A DNA stretch of 57,903 bases from CAWJPY01 sp963844865. GTDB lineage: Bacteria; Acidobacteriota; Thermoanaerobaculia; Thermoanaerobaculales; Sulfomarinibacteraceae. Of the stretch, positions 1-11,436 are shown piece after piece (the first letter of the stretch is position 1; each line of letters opens with the position of its first letter). Where the stretch lies: assembly GCA_963844865.1 (NCBI GenBank), contig CAWJPY010000027.1:1-57903 (forward strand). Direction: 5' to 3'. The notes below the pieces were generated by a model that was given only the letters and a program-made list of their open reading frames with translations, made no database searches and had not been told where the DNA came from. The translations under genes and the position numbers were made by a program.

Positions 1-1826
1 TGAAGCGATCGCCAACGACGTCAGCTTGCGGGGATTTCGCCAGGACGACCTGACGCATCCTGATCGACGGCGCGCGGGTCGCGGGCGCCTGCCCCAACCG
101 CATGGATCCCCCGGCGTTCCACCTCGACTTCGCCGAGGTCGATCGCGTGGAGGTCGGTCCCTCCACCGGCCGCATGATGGCCCAGGGCAGCCTCGGCGGC
201 ATGATCAACGTCGTCACCAAGAAGCCGGCCTGGACCTCTCCGCGGAGGCGGCCATGGTCGCCCGGGTCCTGGCACACGCGCAACCCGTCAGCCACCGTGG
301 GGTATGGAGGCTGAGAGGGCGGGGTTCCTGGTGGGCGCCTCGACCAGGTCCAGCCTCCCCTACGAGGACGGTTCGGGCCGGCCGTTCACGGACGCCGCCA
401 ACTACAGCAGCGCCGTCTCCGGCAAGGACGCCTACGAGGTCACCAGCTTCTGGTCCCGTGCCTACGCTCAGCCCGCAGGCGGCCACGAGCTGAGCCTCTC
501 CTGGGCACGCCAGGAGGCGGACGACGTCTCTACCCGGCCCTCCTCATGGACGCCGTCTACGACGATACGGACCGACTCGTGCTCGGGTACCGGTACGACA
601 GCTCCGGGGCGACGGTGCGCGGTGTGAGCGCGACCGCGTACTTCACGCAGGTGGACCACTGGATGGTGGACAGCCTGCGGACGTCTGCGATCGGTGCACC
701 CCGCGGCTGGAGCATGGGTACCCGCGCCACCACGTCGGTGACGGGCCTGTCGATGCAGGCCGACCTCGCCACCGTCACCGTGGGCCTGGAGAGCTATCGA
801 CGCACCTGGGACGCCTGGACCGAGATGGCCGGGATGGGCTACCGGCGGCAGTCTCCATTCCCGACGTGGACGTGGACGCGGTTGGCGTGACGGCGCACTG
901 GACGGCGCTGCGAACGGCAACCGGGGCGCTCGAGCTCGGTGGGCGCCTGGACCGGGTGGCGACCACCGCCGACCCGGCCAGGCGGGCGCCGATTTCTACG
1001 CCTACGCGGCGTGCGCGACCTCACCTCCCACGCGAACCTCGAACGTCGCTGCTCGCTCGCCTTCTCCCACCACATCTCATCCGCGCTCGAGATGTCGGCC
1101 AGCGTGTCACGGACGAGCCGCGCCCCGGACCCCCGGGAGCGCTACTTCGCGCTCCGCCGCAAGAACGCCGACTGGGTCGGGAACCCCAGCCTGGCACCGC
1201 CCAGGAACACCGGGGCCGAGATCGGTCTCACGTGGAGCCCGGGCGTCGGCCTGGTGACCGCGACCGCCTTCGTCGACCGCGTGTCCGACTACATCACGCT
1301 GTACTCCCAGGACCGCCTCCATATGGTCCCCGGAGTCATGAACACCGCCGCCAAGACCTACGCCAACGTCGATGCGTTGCTGCGCGGCGCCACCGTCCAG
1401 GCCACCGCCGCTCTCACCTCACGGCTGTACCTGGCGGGGGACGTGGCGTGGGTCCGCGGGACCAAGGAAACCGACCCCGCCCTGGGCCTGAGCTCCCACA
1501 ACCTGGCCGAGATGCCGCCCCTCACCGCCAGTCTGGCGACCCGCTGGCAGAGCCCACGCTGGCACGCCGAGGTGGAAGGGGTCGTGGCGGCCCGTCAGGA
1601 CCAGGTCGACAGCGATCTCGACGAACAGCCCACGCCCGGGTACGCCACCCTGAACCTGCGCGCCGGCGTCCAGGTCGGCTCCTGGCGGCTCCAGGCGGCC
1701 CTCGAGAACGTCCTGGACCGCACCTACCACGAGCACTTCTCGTACGTTCGCGATCCGTTTCGCAGCGGCGTCGTGGTCAACGAGCCCGGGCGCAGCCTCA
1801 CGCTCATCGCGGGCTGGAGGCTGTAG
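1..1826 (+). pseudogene. TonB-dependent receptor, 5'-truncated and multiply frameshifted
   Basis: Outer-membrane receptor that would import a ligand using TonB energy. The window opens inside the plug domain: one frame reads LRGFRQDDLT, the next ILIDGARVAGACPNRMDPP, then the plug end GSLGGMINVVTKKP. The ACPNRMDPP signature resembles receptors related to the copper-receptor group, but the ligand is not certain. The barrel continues in pieces (about 304-535, 546-870, 885-985) and a long clean C-terminal piece from about 1015 ending LTLIAGWRL. At least six frame changes lie between about 55 and 1010, and none after that. The stop (1824-1826) abuts the stop of the convergent response regulator. 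Either a decaying gene or a stretch of poor base calling; the conserved plug and barrel residues between breaks favour recent damage or error. Confidence 0.85.
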
Positions 1827-3645
<1,819 letters not shown>

Positions 3646-3823
3646 CGCTGGTCACGCTGGAACCGCATCGGCCGCCACTCGCGGTGCCCGCACCCGTCGA
3701 CCGCTCGCTTTCCGCAGCATCCGAGCCCACGACGGCCGGCGTGCGTCTGTGCCCTGCATGTCCACATCGACCTCTTCAACCCAACACACCAGCTCAAGCG
3801 TACAACGAGCTGTGGTCCCACGG

Positions 3824-5467
3824 TTACTGCGCCTGCGGCGGAAACCGCACGCCGACCTCGGTCCCCGTTCCGCCCCTCATCTCCAGCACACCGTCGAGCT
3901 GCTTCGCCAGCAGGCCCACCATCTCCAGGCCGAAGCCCCGGATCCCGTCCCTCGCCACATCCTCGCGAATCCCCACCCCATCGTCGCGGACCGTCAGCTC
4001 ATACCAGCCGTCATCGCCTACCGCGGCCGTGACCATCACCGCGCCGTTCCGGGTTCCCGGGAAGGCGTGCTGCAGAGCGTTGCTCACCAGCTCGGTGACG
4101 ATGAGTCCGCTCGGAATGGCGCAGTCGATGTCCACCCTGAGGTCGCTGCACTGCGTGCGGACCTCCACGCCCGGTCGATGCCCCAGGTGGGATTGGGACA
4201 GGGTGTGCACCACCTTTTCCAGGTACTCCCGCAGGTTGATGCTGCTGAACTCACCGGTGCAGTAGAGCTGCTCGTGCACCAGGGCCATGGTCTTGATGCG
4301 CTGCCGCATGATGTCGAACACGAACCGCGCCCGGACATCGGCGACGCTGTCCGACTGCAGCCGGAGCATGCTGGAGATCACGGCCATGTTGTTCTTCACC
4401 CGATGGTGGACCTCCTTGAGCAGGAGCTCCTTCTCGGCCAGAGCGTGTCGCAGGTCCCTCTCCACGCGCGCCCGTTCCTCCTCGTGCAGGTCGCGCTGCA
4501 GCCGGGCATGCAGGATCGGGCCCACGTGGCTGGCGATGTGCTCCAGCCGCTCACGATCCTCGGGGGTGTACTCGCGCTTCCGGTTGGCCACCACCAGCAG
4601 TCCGATCAGCTCCCCACGGTTGCTGATGGGGGTGCACAGGGCCCGATGGATCGGGATGTGTCCCTCCGGCACCTGCCCCGGACCGTTCAGGAGCACCGAG
4701 CACCCATGGTGAAGCGCATTCCCCCAGGCTCCGCCCCACATCGAGCGAGGGAACACTGTTGCCTTCTCCTGCATCTGGCACTCCGCAGCCACCCGTCGAG
4801 TCATGGCCGGCACGACCAGGGTGCCCTCCGCATCGAGGAAGCCGAACATGCCGTGCTCGCTCTCCATCTCGTCGAGCAGGATCTCGAGGACCTCCTCGAA
4901 CATCTGGTCGTCTTGACAGGTCAGGAACACATCGGCGATCCGGTTGTGCAGGGAAAGCTCGTGCTCGGACCGGATCAGGGCCTCCTCGCTGGCACGGCGC
5001 TCGGTGATGTCGCGCACCAGCCCGACCGCCCCCTGGACCTCACCGTCCCCATCCCGCCAGGGCAGGTACCTGATGACGAGCCAACCTTCGCGGCCGGTCT
5101 GGGGCACACGGAAGGGGGTGTCGGGCGAGGTCACGGCCTCTCCGTTCAACGCCCGCTTGAGCAGCGTCTGGACCGCGTGCCCCCGCAGCTCGGGGAAGAC
5201 ATCCACCGCCCGGCGACCGAGCACGTCGGCGGCCGGGATGCCGGTGATGCGCTCCATGAAGGGGTTCCAGATCTGGTAGCGGAGCTCGGCGTCGCACGCC
5301 ACGAACCCCTCCTCGATGCTCACGATCAAGGAGTCCCAGAGCGGTCTGATGTCCACCACTTTCTCTCGGGCGACGGGCCTCTCTCGGGAGGCGCGATCGG
5401 GCGCAGCCCATCGGGCTGCGCTCTCTTCGCGCCGCGCCTTCCCTCTTCGTCGCTGGTCTCCCGTCAC
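3824..5467 (-). CDS. Cytoplasmic sensor histidine kinase (PAS-GAF-HisKA_2-HATPase)
   Basis: 547-residue kinase with no membrane segment. It has an N-terminal PAS (about 40-165, GFVACDAELRYQIWN), a GAF domain (about 175-325), a HisKA_2 dimerisation helix with EVHHRVKNN (His about 354), and an HATPase domain with N box ELVSNALQHAF and G box VRDDGVGI. HisKA_2/HWE kinases commonly feed soluble receivers. The start is a GTG, and no better in-frame ATG lies before the PAS domain. It is separated from the preceding receiver gene by about 100 bases and followed by the sigma-54 regulator, its likely partner. The signal sensed by PAS/GAF is unknown. Confidence 0.92.
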   Translation of the reverse strand: MTGDQRRRGKARREESAARWAAPDRASRERPVAREKVVDIRPLWDSLIVSIEEGFVACDAELRYQIWNPFMERITGIPAADVLGRRAVDVFPELRGHAVQTLLKRALNGEAVTSPDTPFRVPQTGREGWLVIRYLPWRDGDGEVQGAVGLVRDITERRASEEALIRSEHELSLHNRIADVFLTCQDDQMFEEVLEILLDEMESEHGMFGFLDAEGTLVVPAMTRRVAAECQMQEKATVFPRSMWGGAWGNALHHGCSVLLNGPGQVPEGHIPIHRALCTPISNRGELIGLLVVANRKREYTPEDRERLEHIASHVGPILHARLQRDLHEEERARVERDLRHALAEKELLLKEVHHRVKNNMAVISSMLRLQSDSVADVRARFVFDIMRQRIKTMALVHEQLYCTGEFSSINLREYLEKVVHTLSQSHLGHRPGVEVRTQCSDLRVDIDCAIPSGLIVTELVSNALQHAFPGTRNGAVMVTAAVGDDGWYELTVRDDGVGIREDVARDGIRGFGLEMVGLLAKQLDGVLEMRGGTGTEVGVRFPPQAQ

Positions 5468-5571
5468 GCTTTGTCATGCCGACACGCCTCCCCGGCGTCG
5501 ACCAATCCGGTGCGGCAACCCGCTGTCCATGTCACGAGGAATCGGTTCCCGTCGTCAGCGAACGAGCAGGC

Positions 5572-6000
5572 TCAGCTCGGTGATGACCGCTGGGCCACCG
5601 GGGCTTCGGTGCGCGCGCCCGCGTCCCACACCTTCAGCTCGAGCAGCTTGTTGATCACCATTCTGAGCTCGGCCAGGTCCACCGGTTTCGACAGGCAGAC
5701 CGCGGCATCCAGCTCCCGCACCCGGTCTCGCACCTGGGCCACAGGCAGACCCGTCATGAACACGAAGGGGACGTCTCGTCGAGCGGCCATCCTCCGCGCG
5801 GCTTCGACCCCATCCACGTCGCCCTTCAGGCTCACGTCCATGAGCACGCAGTCCGGGCGGCTGCGCTCGGCCTCGGTCACCGCCGCCTCCCCCGAGCCGA
5901 CCATGCCGCACACCTCGAATCCACTCTCCTCCAGGTGCAGGCGGATCTCGTAGGCGACCAGGAACTCGTCCTCCACAATCAAGATTCGCGGTCGCTGCAT
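5572..6000 (-). CDS. Single-domain response regulator (receiver only)
   Basis: 142 residues, a CheY-like receiver with acidic pocket VEDE, phospho-acceptor Asp in CVLMDVSLKGDVDG and Lys in LSKPVDL, then a short tail without output domain. It is closely related to the receiver of the sigma-54 regulator downstream (both share the LKGDVDGVEAA stretch), suggesting duplication. Its ATG follows directly on the stop codon of the upstream kinase, so the two are translationally linked. Likely a phosphate shuttle or sink between the two HisKA_2 kinases and the NtrC-type protein; this role is inferred. Confidence 0.9.
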   Translation of the reverse strand: MQRPRILIVEDEFLVAYEIRLHLEESGFEVCGMVGSGEAAVTEAERSRPDCVLMDVSLKGDVDGVEAARRMAARRDVPFVFMTGLPVAQVRDRVRELDAAVCLSKPVDLAELRMVINKLLELKVWDAGARTEAPVAQRSSPS

Positions 6001-7704
6001 CTATCCGTCCTCCCACGTCTGCGTGCCGACGGGGAAGCTGAAACGGAAGCACGTCCCTCCGCTCCGCTCCACCTCGACATCGCCACTGAGCTGGCTCTCG
6101 ATCAGGCCCTTCACGAGCTGCAACCCCATGGTACCCGCGGTGGCGGGATCCACGTCGGGCGGCATCCCGACACCGTCGTCCCGCACCACCATCCGCACCC
6201 GACCATCCGGGTCCTGCGTCCCCTCGATATCGATCTTCCCGGCGCGGCCGTTCGGGAACGCGTACTTGTAGGAGTTCGCCAGGAGCTCGTGAATCACCAG
6301 ACCACAGGGGACGGTCTCGTCCAGACCGAGATCGATGTCCCCTACCTTCACGTTCACCCTGATCCTGTCCGAGTCACCGCCGTACATCTCCCCGAGGCTC
6401 ACCGCCAGGGCGCGGAGGTAGCGCGGCAGGTCGATGCGAGACAGGTCCCCGGAGCTGTACAGGACCTCATGGATCAGCGCCATGGCCCGGACCCGGCTCT
6501 GGCTCTCCTCGAACACCTCGCGGCTCTGAGGATCCGGGATCCCCCGCGCCTGCAGGTTGAGCAGGCTCGACACCACCTGCATGTTGTTTTTCACCCTGTG
6601 ATGGATCTCCCGCAGGAGCACCTCCTTCTCGCGCAACGACCGCGTGAGAACCTCCTCGGCCCGCTTCCGCTGGCTGATGTCCTTGACCACCAGCACGAGA
6701 TAGCTGCGGGTCGAGCCGTCCTGGACTGGGGACGCGTTCACGGTGACCCAGACCGTGGACCCGTCCTTCTTCCGCCACTGCCGTTCGACGGCGTAGGATG
6801 GCCGTTCACCCTTCAGGGCGTCCACCATCACGGCGACGTCGCGGTCGGCGTCCTCGTCCGCGGCCACGTCCCTGTAGCTTCGTGCCAGCAGCTCCGCCTC
6901 TTCGAAGCCGAGCATCTCGCAGAGGTAGCGGTTCACCCGCCGGAAGCGACCGTCCTCGGGCGCCACCTGGGCGACCCCGACCGGCGCCCCGTCGAAGGTG
7001 CTGCGGTAGCGCTCCTCGCTCTCGCGCAGGGCCCCGACCATCCCTTCCAGGCGCTGCGAGTGGTCCCTGAGGCCCTGGATCATGGGGTTGGTGACCCGCA
7101 CGAAGAGGGCCGAGCCCGCGAACACGACCAACAGCGTGATGGCCACGGTCAACAGCCCGGCGCCCACGAACGGTGCCCGGACCTCGGCGAGATCGATCTT
7201 GGCCACCAGCCCGAGGTTCATCACCCTCACGGGCTCGTAGGCCGCCAGCACCTTGGCGCCCCGGTAGTCCACCCCGACCATGGTGCCGGACTTCCCCTCG
7301 AGCGCCCGCCGCATGGGCTCCGCCAGCGCGGAGTCGACGTCCTCCGGAGGCGGCGTCTCGACGCGCACGCTGCGGTGCCTCAGCAGGTACACGATCTGAT
7401 CGCCCTCCCGCCTGCCAAGCAGGAACTCGCCGGTCTTCCCGAAGGCGTCGTAGGCGCGGTGGGCCTCCACGATCTTGGCGATCATCGCCGCGGCGTCCCG
7501 ACCCGCCATATGCGCCGAGCTGACCGGGCCGGTCCAGGTCACCGCCTCGATCAGACGGGCCTCGCTCTGCACCATGTCGTGGAGCTCCTCCCGCTCCTCG
7601 GCCACCGCGACCCCGTGCAGGATGAGGATGGCGCTGCCCGCCACCGTGAGGGTGCCCACGGCCATGATCAGGATCAGCAGCAGAAGGCGTGTCCGCGCCG
7701 GCAT
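6001..7704 (-). CDS. Membrane sensor histidine kinase (TM-sensor-TM-PAS-HisKA_2-HATPase)
   Basis: Start chosen at 7704 (MPARTRLLLLILIMAVG), which places a hydrophobic helix at residues 6-28; an upstream in-frame extension to 7902 is Gly/Arg-rich and unlikely to be coded. A periplasmic sensor segment (about 30-195, Cache/double-Cache-like, VGVDYRGAKVLAAYEPV) is followed by a second helix (about 200-225), a PAS domain (about 255-360), a HisKA_2 motif REIHHRVKNNM (His about 368) and an HATPase with ELLANSYKYAF and VRDDGVGM. First gene of the four-gene signalling operon; its stop TAG touches the ATG of the receiver gene. Confidence 0.92.
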   Translation of the reverse strand: MPARTRLLLLILIMAVGTLTVAGSAILILHGVAVAEEREELHDMVQSEARLIEAVTWTGPVSSAHMAGRDAAAMIAKIVEAHRAYDAFGKTGEFLLGRREGDQIVYLLRHRSVRVETPPPEDVDSALAEPMRRALEGKSGTMVGVDYRGAKVLAAYEPVRVMNLGLVAKIDLAEVRAPFVGAGLLTVAITLLVVFAGSALFVRVTNPMIQGLRDHSQRLEGMVGALRESEERYRSTFDGAPVGVAQVAPEDGRFRRVNRYLCEMLGFEEAELLARSYRDVAADEDADRDVAVMVDALKGERPSYAVERQWRKKDGSTVWVTVNASPVQDGSTRSYLVLVVKDISQRKRAEEVLTRSLREKEVLLREIHHRVKNNMQVVSSLLNLQARGIPDPQSREVFEESQSRVRAMALIHEVLYSSGDLSRIDLPRYLRALAVSLGEMYGGDSDRIRVNVKVGDIDLGLDETVPCGLVIHELLANSYKYAFPNGRAGKIDIEGTQDPDGRVRMVVRDDGVGMPPDVDPATAGTMGLQLVKGLIESQLSGDVEVERSGGTCFRFSFPVGTQTWEDG

Positions 7705-8086
7705 GGATCGTCCTGAACCTCCCGCCTCGGCCGCACCGCCCGCGGCCCCAAGAAACCTGGCAACACCGCGCCCCAACGGCACCTCCGCGCCTCCCCCTCC
7801 AGCGCGCACTCCCCGCACACCGTGGGAAGGCACCACACTCGCCAGGACACTCTCTCGCCGTCCGATGTGTGCTTCCCGATCATTTGTATCGGCATCGATC
7901 ACTCGTCAGAATAGGAGGCATTCCTACCCACCGACCGGGTGATCCCCCACCTCGGGGCACTTCCTGCCGACACAACGTCTCAGAGAAGCATATCTCACAC
8001 GTTTTCTATTCCGCCCGCCCGCGGCTCCGAGCCTTCGGCGGCGGCAGGTGTCCCCCGCGTTTCCCCGCGAGCGCTCCGGTCGCTTC
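7705..8086. other. 382-bp gap between signalling operon and VOC gene
   Basis: No credible gene. The Arg/Gly-rich upstream extension of the kinase frame lies here. The relatively AT-rich part around 7870-8015 is the natural place for the promoter of the signalling operon (minus strand), but no clear -35/-10 or -24/-12 pair could be fixed by eye. Confidence 0.5.
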
Positions 8087-8452
8087 CTACCCGGCCTGGT
8101 GGCAGACCGCCTCGATGTTGTGTCCGTCGGGGTCCAGGACGAACGCGCCGTAGTAGCTCGGATGGTAGTGCTCGCGCAGGCCGGGGGCGCCATTGTCCAC
8201 CCCTCCCGCCCTGAGTGCAGCCGCATGGAAGGCGTCCACCGACGCCCGATCAGGGGCGGTGAAAGCGATGTGGAGCCGCGGCGTGGTCCGAGCGCCCTGC
8301 TGCAACCAGAGGTCCGGCTTGCCGGCGGCACCCAGGCCCACCGCGCCGTTGAACTCCATGACCACCTCGTAGCCCAAGGGCGCCAGGGCTTCGAGGTAGA
8401 AGGTCTTGCTGACGACCGCGTCCGACACGGCGAGACTGATGTGATCCAACAT
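8087..8452 (-). CDS. VOC (glyoxalase/bleomycin-resistance fold) family protein
   Basis: 121 residues, one VOC domain with two beta-alpha-beta-beta-beta modules: MLDHISLAVSD opens the first and FVLDPDGHNIEAVCH closes the second. His4 and the Glu in HNIEAV are at the usual metal-binding positions. Members include lyases, dioxygenases and thiol transferases, so substrate cannot be assigned; dimerisation is expected for a one-domain protein of this size. It probably follows the small tail-anchored gene upstream, 35 bases away on the same strand. Confidence 0.85.
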   Translation of the reverse strand: MLDHISLAVSDAVVSKTFYLEALAPLGYEVVMEFNGAVGLGAAGKPDLWLQQGARTTPRLHIAFTAPDRASVDAFHAAALRAGGVDNGAPGLREHYHPSYYGAFVLDPDGHNIEAVCHQAG

Positions 8453-8487
8453 TGGAGACCTTCCGGTCCGAGCTCGATTGTCCGATC

Positions 8488-8853
8488 CTACCGACCCGAG
8501 CCGCGGATGATTCGATACCCGACGTAGCCGGCCAGCACGCCCCCGGCGATCCACAGCAGGTGGCTGCGCTCCACGGCCTCCCGCACGTCGGCCGCCACCT
8601 CGAACGCCGGCCGGTAGCGCAGGTAGTCCGCCGTCCGCTCCAGGCGGCGGGCGATGGCGTGCGCCTCCTCCCAGCGGTCGAACTCGTTCCCGAGCTGCCT
8701 GATCTGGGCCGCGACGTCCTCCACCTTCTCGGCGGCTGCCGTCTTGAACTGGTCGGCGGAAGGCTCGAGCCGGTCGCGGAGGCTGCGCTTCTCCTGGGCC
8801 ACCGCACCGTGAGCCACGACGCCTGCCACCTTGCTCACCTTCGAGTCGTTCAT
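8488..8853 (-). CDS. Small helical protein with C-terminal membrane anchor
   Basis: 121 residues from ATG 8853, preceded by a good ribosome site (GGAGG, six bases upstream); a longer in-frame ORF to 8985 lacks this and would overlap the cbiM start. Residues about 35-95 are charged amphipathic helix, and the end SHLLWIAGGVLAGYVGYRI is a single transmembrane helix followed by RGSGR. The composition resembles apolipoprotein/YtxH-like small stress proteins, but no family is recognised with confidence. Divergent from the cobalt transporter operon. Confidence 0.7.
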   Translation of the reverse strand: MNDSKVSKVAGVVAHGAVAQEKRSLRDRLEPSADQFKTAAAEKVEDVAAQIRQLGNEFDRWEEAHAIARRLERTADYLRYRPAFEVAADVREAVERSHLLWIAGGVLAGYVGYRIIRGSGR

Positions 8854-8979
8854 GTCCACCTCCTGCGGCCGCACCCGGAAAGCGACCGCCCCGCTGTACA
8901 ACGCACGCCGGCCCGCGGCCATTCGGGCTGCCCCTCCCCACGCTGGGGTGGTAGCATCTCCCGAGGTGGCTGGACCGCG

Positions 8980-9930
8980 ATGCACATCCCCGACGGTTTC
9001 CTCGACCTGAAGACGGTGCTCGGCACCGACCTGGTCGCGGCGGGCGCGCTTGCCGTGACCGTGCGCGCCGTGCGCCGCCGGCTCAGCTCTCGTCAGGTGC
9101 CCCTAATGGGGCTCACGGCAACCTTCGTGTTTGCTGCGCAGATGCTCAACTTCCCCGTCGCCGGCGGCACCTCCGGCCATCTCGTCGGCGCCGCGTTGAC
9201 TGCGGCGCTGGTGGGTCCCGGCGCCGCGGTGCTCGTGATGACCGCAGTGCTGGTCGTGCAATGCCTGGTCTTCGCAGACGGGGGCCTCCTCGCCCTCGGC
9301 GCCAACGTGCTCAACATGGCGATCATCGGCGGCCTGGGCGGGGGTCTTCTGTACCGCGTGCTCGCCAGCCGGTCCCGCGGCCTGCGCGGGCAGGTGAGCG
9401 CGGCGGCTTTCGCGGGTTGGTGCACCGTGGTCCTGGGCTCTGCAGCCTGCGCCGTGGAGCTGAGCAGCTCGGGCACCGTTCCCCTCCGTCTCGTTCTGCC
9501 GGCGATGGTGAGCGTGCACATGCTCATCGGCGTCGGCGAGGCCGTGATCACGGCCCTGGTGCTGGTCGCCATCGCCTCCATCCGGCCCGAGCTCGTGACC
9601 CGCGGCCGTCCCCGACCCATACCGCTTCCACTCCGGCTCGTGGCCGGCGGCGTGGGGGCGGCGCTGTGCCTCGCGGTCCTCCTCGGCCCGTTCGCATCGT
9701 CGTTGCCGGACGGCCTGGAGCACGTGGCGACGACCCTGGGCTTCGTCGAACGTGCCGCCTCCGCCGCCGCCCCTCTGGCCGACTATCACGTCCCCGGCAT
9801 GGCGCCGTCGGTCACCGCCACTGCCGCGGCCGGGGCCATCGGCACGTTGCTGATGCTCGGCGCCTCGCTTCTCATCGGCCGCCTGCTGGTGCCGGGTGGC
9901 GGGCCCGCGAAGCCCGGAACGGAGCGATAG
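8980..9930 (+). CDS. cbiM: ECF transporter substrate-binding protein CbiM with fused CbiN/PDGLE region
   Basis: 316-residue polytopic membrane protein, the metal-specific S component of an energy-coupling-factor importer for Co2+ or Ni2+. The N-terminus MHIPDG is diagnostic: His2 with the free amino terminus forms the metal site, so the start at 8980 is firm. Further family landmarks are AAQMLNFPV and GTSGHLVG. The last third carries the PDGLE motif (about residue 245, SSLPDGLEHVA) and a final helix, the region that is a separate CbiN/NikN protein elsewhere. Followed seven bases later by cbiQ and then cbiO. Cobalt versus nickel cannot be decided from sequence alone. Confidence 0.9.
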   Translation: MHIPDGFLDLKTVLGTDLVAAGALAVTVRAVRRRLSSRQVPLMGLTATFVFAAQMLNFPVAGGTSGHLVGAALTAALVGPGAAVLVMTAVLVVQCLVFADGGLLALGANVLNMAIIGGLGGGLLYRVLASRSRGLRGQVSAAAFAGWCTVVLGSAACAVELSSSGTVPLRLVLPAMVSVHMLIGVGEAVITALVLVAIASIRPELVTRGRPRPIPLPLRLVAGGVGAALCLAVLLGPFASSLPDGLEHVATTLGFVERAASAAAPLADYHVPGMAPSVTATAAAGAIGTLLMLGASLLIGRLLVPGGGPAKPGTER

Positions 9931-9937
9931 GACCGCC

Positions 9938-10552
9938 GTGCGCCCCGACTTCTTGGATCGGTACAGCCGCCTCTCGAGCCCCGTGCACCGCCTTCCCGCA
10001 GCCGTCAAGACCACAGCCACGCTGGCTCTGATCACCACGGTGGCGGCGGCACCTCGCGGATGGACGCCCCTCTTCGTCGCCACGGCCGCGGCGCTGCTGG
10101 TCCTCGCCGCGATGAGCCGAATCCCACCGCTCTTCCTGGTGCGGCGCCTACTGCTGCTGGAGCCCTTCGTCATCGGCGTCGCCTTCCTGAGCCTCTTCCA
10201 GCCCGGCGGGTGGGAGCGCTTCGTCGTGCTGTTGGCCCGCAGCACCCTGTGCCTCTTCGCCCTCATCCTGTTCACCAACACCACCCCCTTCTCCCAGCTC
10301 CTCACCGTGCTCCGCAGGGTCCGCGTGCCTGGCATCTTCGTCACCCTGCTCGCCCTGATGTACCGCTACATCTTCGTCCTCCTGGACGAGAGCACCCGCC
10401 TGCAGCGGGCACGGGCGAGCCGCAGCTTCTCTCGTCGCGCCGGGCGCGGCTGGCGAGGGACGGCGCAGATGGCGGGTCAGCTCTTCGTCCGCTCCTCGGA
10501 GCGAGCGGAACGCATCTATGACGCCATGTGCGCGCGGGGGTGGCGGCCGTGA
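9938..10552 (+). CDS. cbiQ: ECF transporter transmembrane protein CbiQ (T component)
   Basis: 204 residues from GTG 9938 (an upstream ATG at 9896 would overlap cbiM). Couples ATP hydrolysis by CbiO to movement of CbiM. Four or five hydrophobic helices are visible, and the cytoplasmic coupling motif is near the end (ERAERIYDAMCARGW, matching the Ala-Arg-Gly signature of T components). The stop overlaps the GTG start of cbiO (GTGA), indicating translational coupling. Somewhat shorter than many CbiQ proteins, with a compact N-terminus. Confidence 0.9.
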   Translation: MRPDFLDRYSRLSSPVHRLPAAVKTTATLALITTVAAAPRGWTPLFVATAAALLVLAAMSRIPPLFLVRRLLLLEPFVIGVAFLSLFQPGGWERFVVLLARSTLCLFALILFTNTTPFSQLLTVLRRVRVPGIFVTLLALMYRYIFVLLDESTRLQRARASRSFSRRAGRGWRGTAQMAGQLFVRSSERAERIYDAMCARGWRP

Positions 10553-11301
10553 CCGCCGCCGTCGAGGTCAGGGGTCTGTCCTATCGGTACGAGGACGGTA
10601 CCGCCGCCCTCCAGGATGTCTCCTTCACCATCTCGGAGGGGGAGAGCGTCGGTCTCATCGGGCCCAACGGCGCCGGGAAGTCCACCCTCCTCCTGCACCT
10701 CAACGGCATCCTGCCGGAGAGCCTGCAGGAGTCTCCCCCGTGCGCATCTTCGGCCGTTCCGTCACGCGGGACACTCTCCATGAGATCCGCCGCACCGTCG
10801 GCCTGCTCTTCCAGGATCCCGACGACCAGCTCTTCTGCCCCACCGTGTTCGAGGACGTCGCCTTCGGCCCGACCCAGTTCGGTCTCGGCGGTCAGGAGCT
10901 CGGCTCCCTGGTGGCGGAGTCGTTGCGGCGGGTCGGATTGCAGGGATTCGAGAGCCGACCCACGCACCACCTGAGCCGCGGCGAGATGCGCCGCGTCTGC
11001 CTGGCGGGTCTGCTGGCCTGCGACTCCCGGATCCTGGTGATGGACGAGCCCACGAGTCGAGCTCGACCCCCGCGGCCGCAGGGACCTCAAGACCCTGCTC
11101 CGCGAGATCCCGGCCACCAGGCTCATCGCGACCCACGACCTGGAGATGGTGGTCGAGCTTTGCTCGAGGGTGATCGTGCTCGACGGCGGCCGGGTGGTGG
11201 CGGACGGCGACACCGTCGAGCTGCTCTCCGACGAGCCATTGATGCTCGCCCACGGCCTGGAGCTACCGCACATCCTGCGTCACCTCCATCCCCACAGCTA
11301 A
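10549..11301 (+). CDS. cbiO: ECF transporter ATPase CbiO, two frameshifts
   Basis: ABC ATPase energising the cobalt/nickel importer. It starts at the GTG overlapping the cbiQ stop. Visible: A-loop YRYEDG, Walker A GPNGAGKST, Q loop FQDPDDQLF (characteristic of CbiO), signature region HLSRGEMRRVCLAGLL, Walker B RILVMDEPTS, D loop LDPRG and switch histidine IATHDLEMV. The frame shifts at about 10733 (one G missing restores GEVSPVRIFG order) and about 11058. The ABC signature reads LSRGE instead of LSGGE; this could be a genuine variant or a base error. About 250 residues if repaired. Confidence 0.88.
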
Positions 11302-11436
11302 CGTCCGCGACATCGCTACGCGGAACCCCGCGCCCGCCTCCATCTCCGGGACAGTGGCAGCCATGCCATCAGCGGCAGCAGCAGCGCGGCCCCCGAACGG
11401 GCACGTCCCCCCGAACCCGGACGGGGGAGCCGGTCT

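Noticed and set aside
8854..8979. Cobalamin or NiCo riboswitch before cbiM
   Set aside because: Only 126 bp separate the divergent starts and no B12-box or NiCo core was seen.
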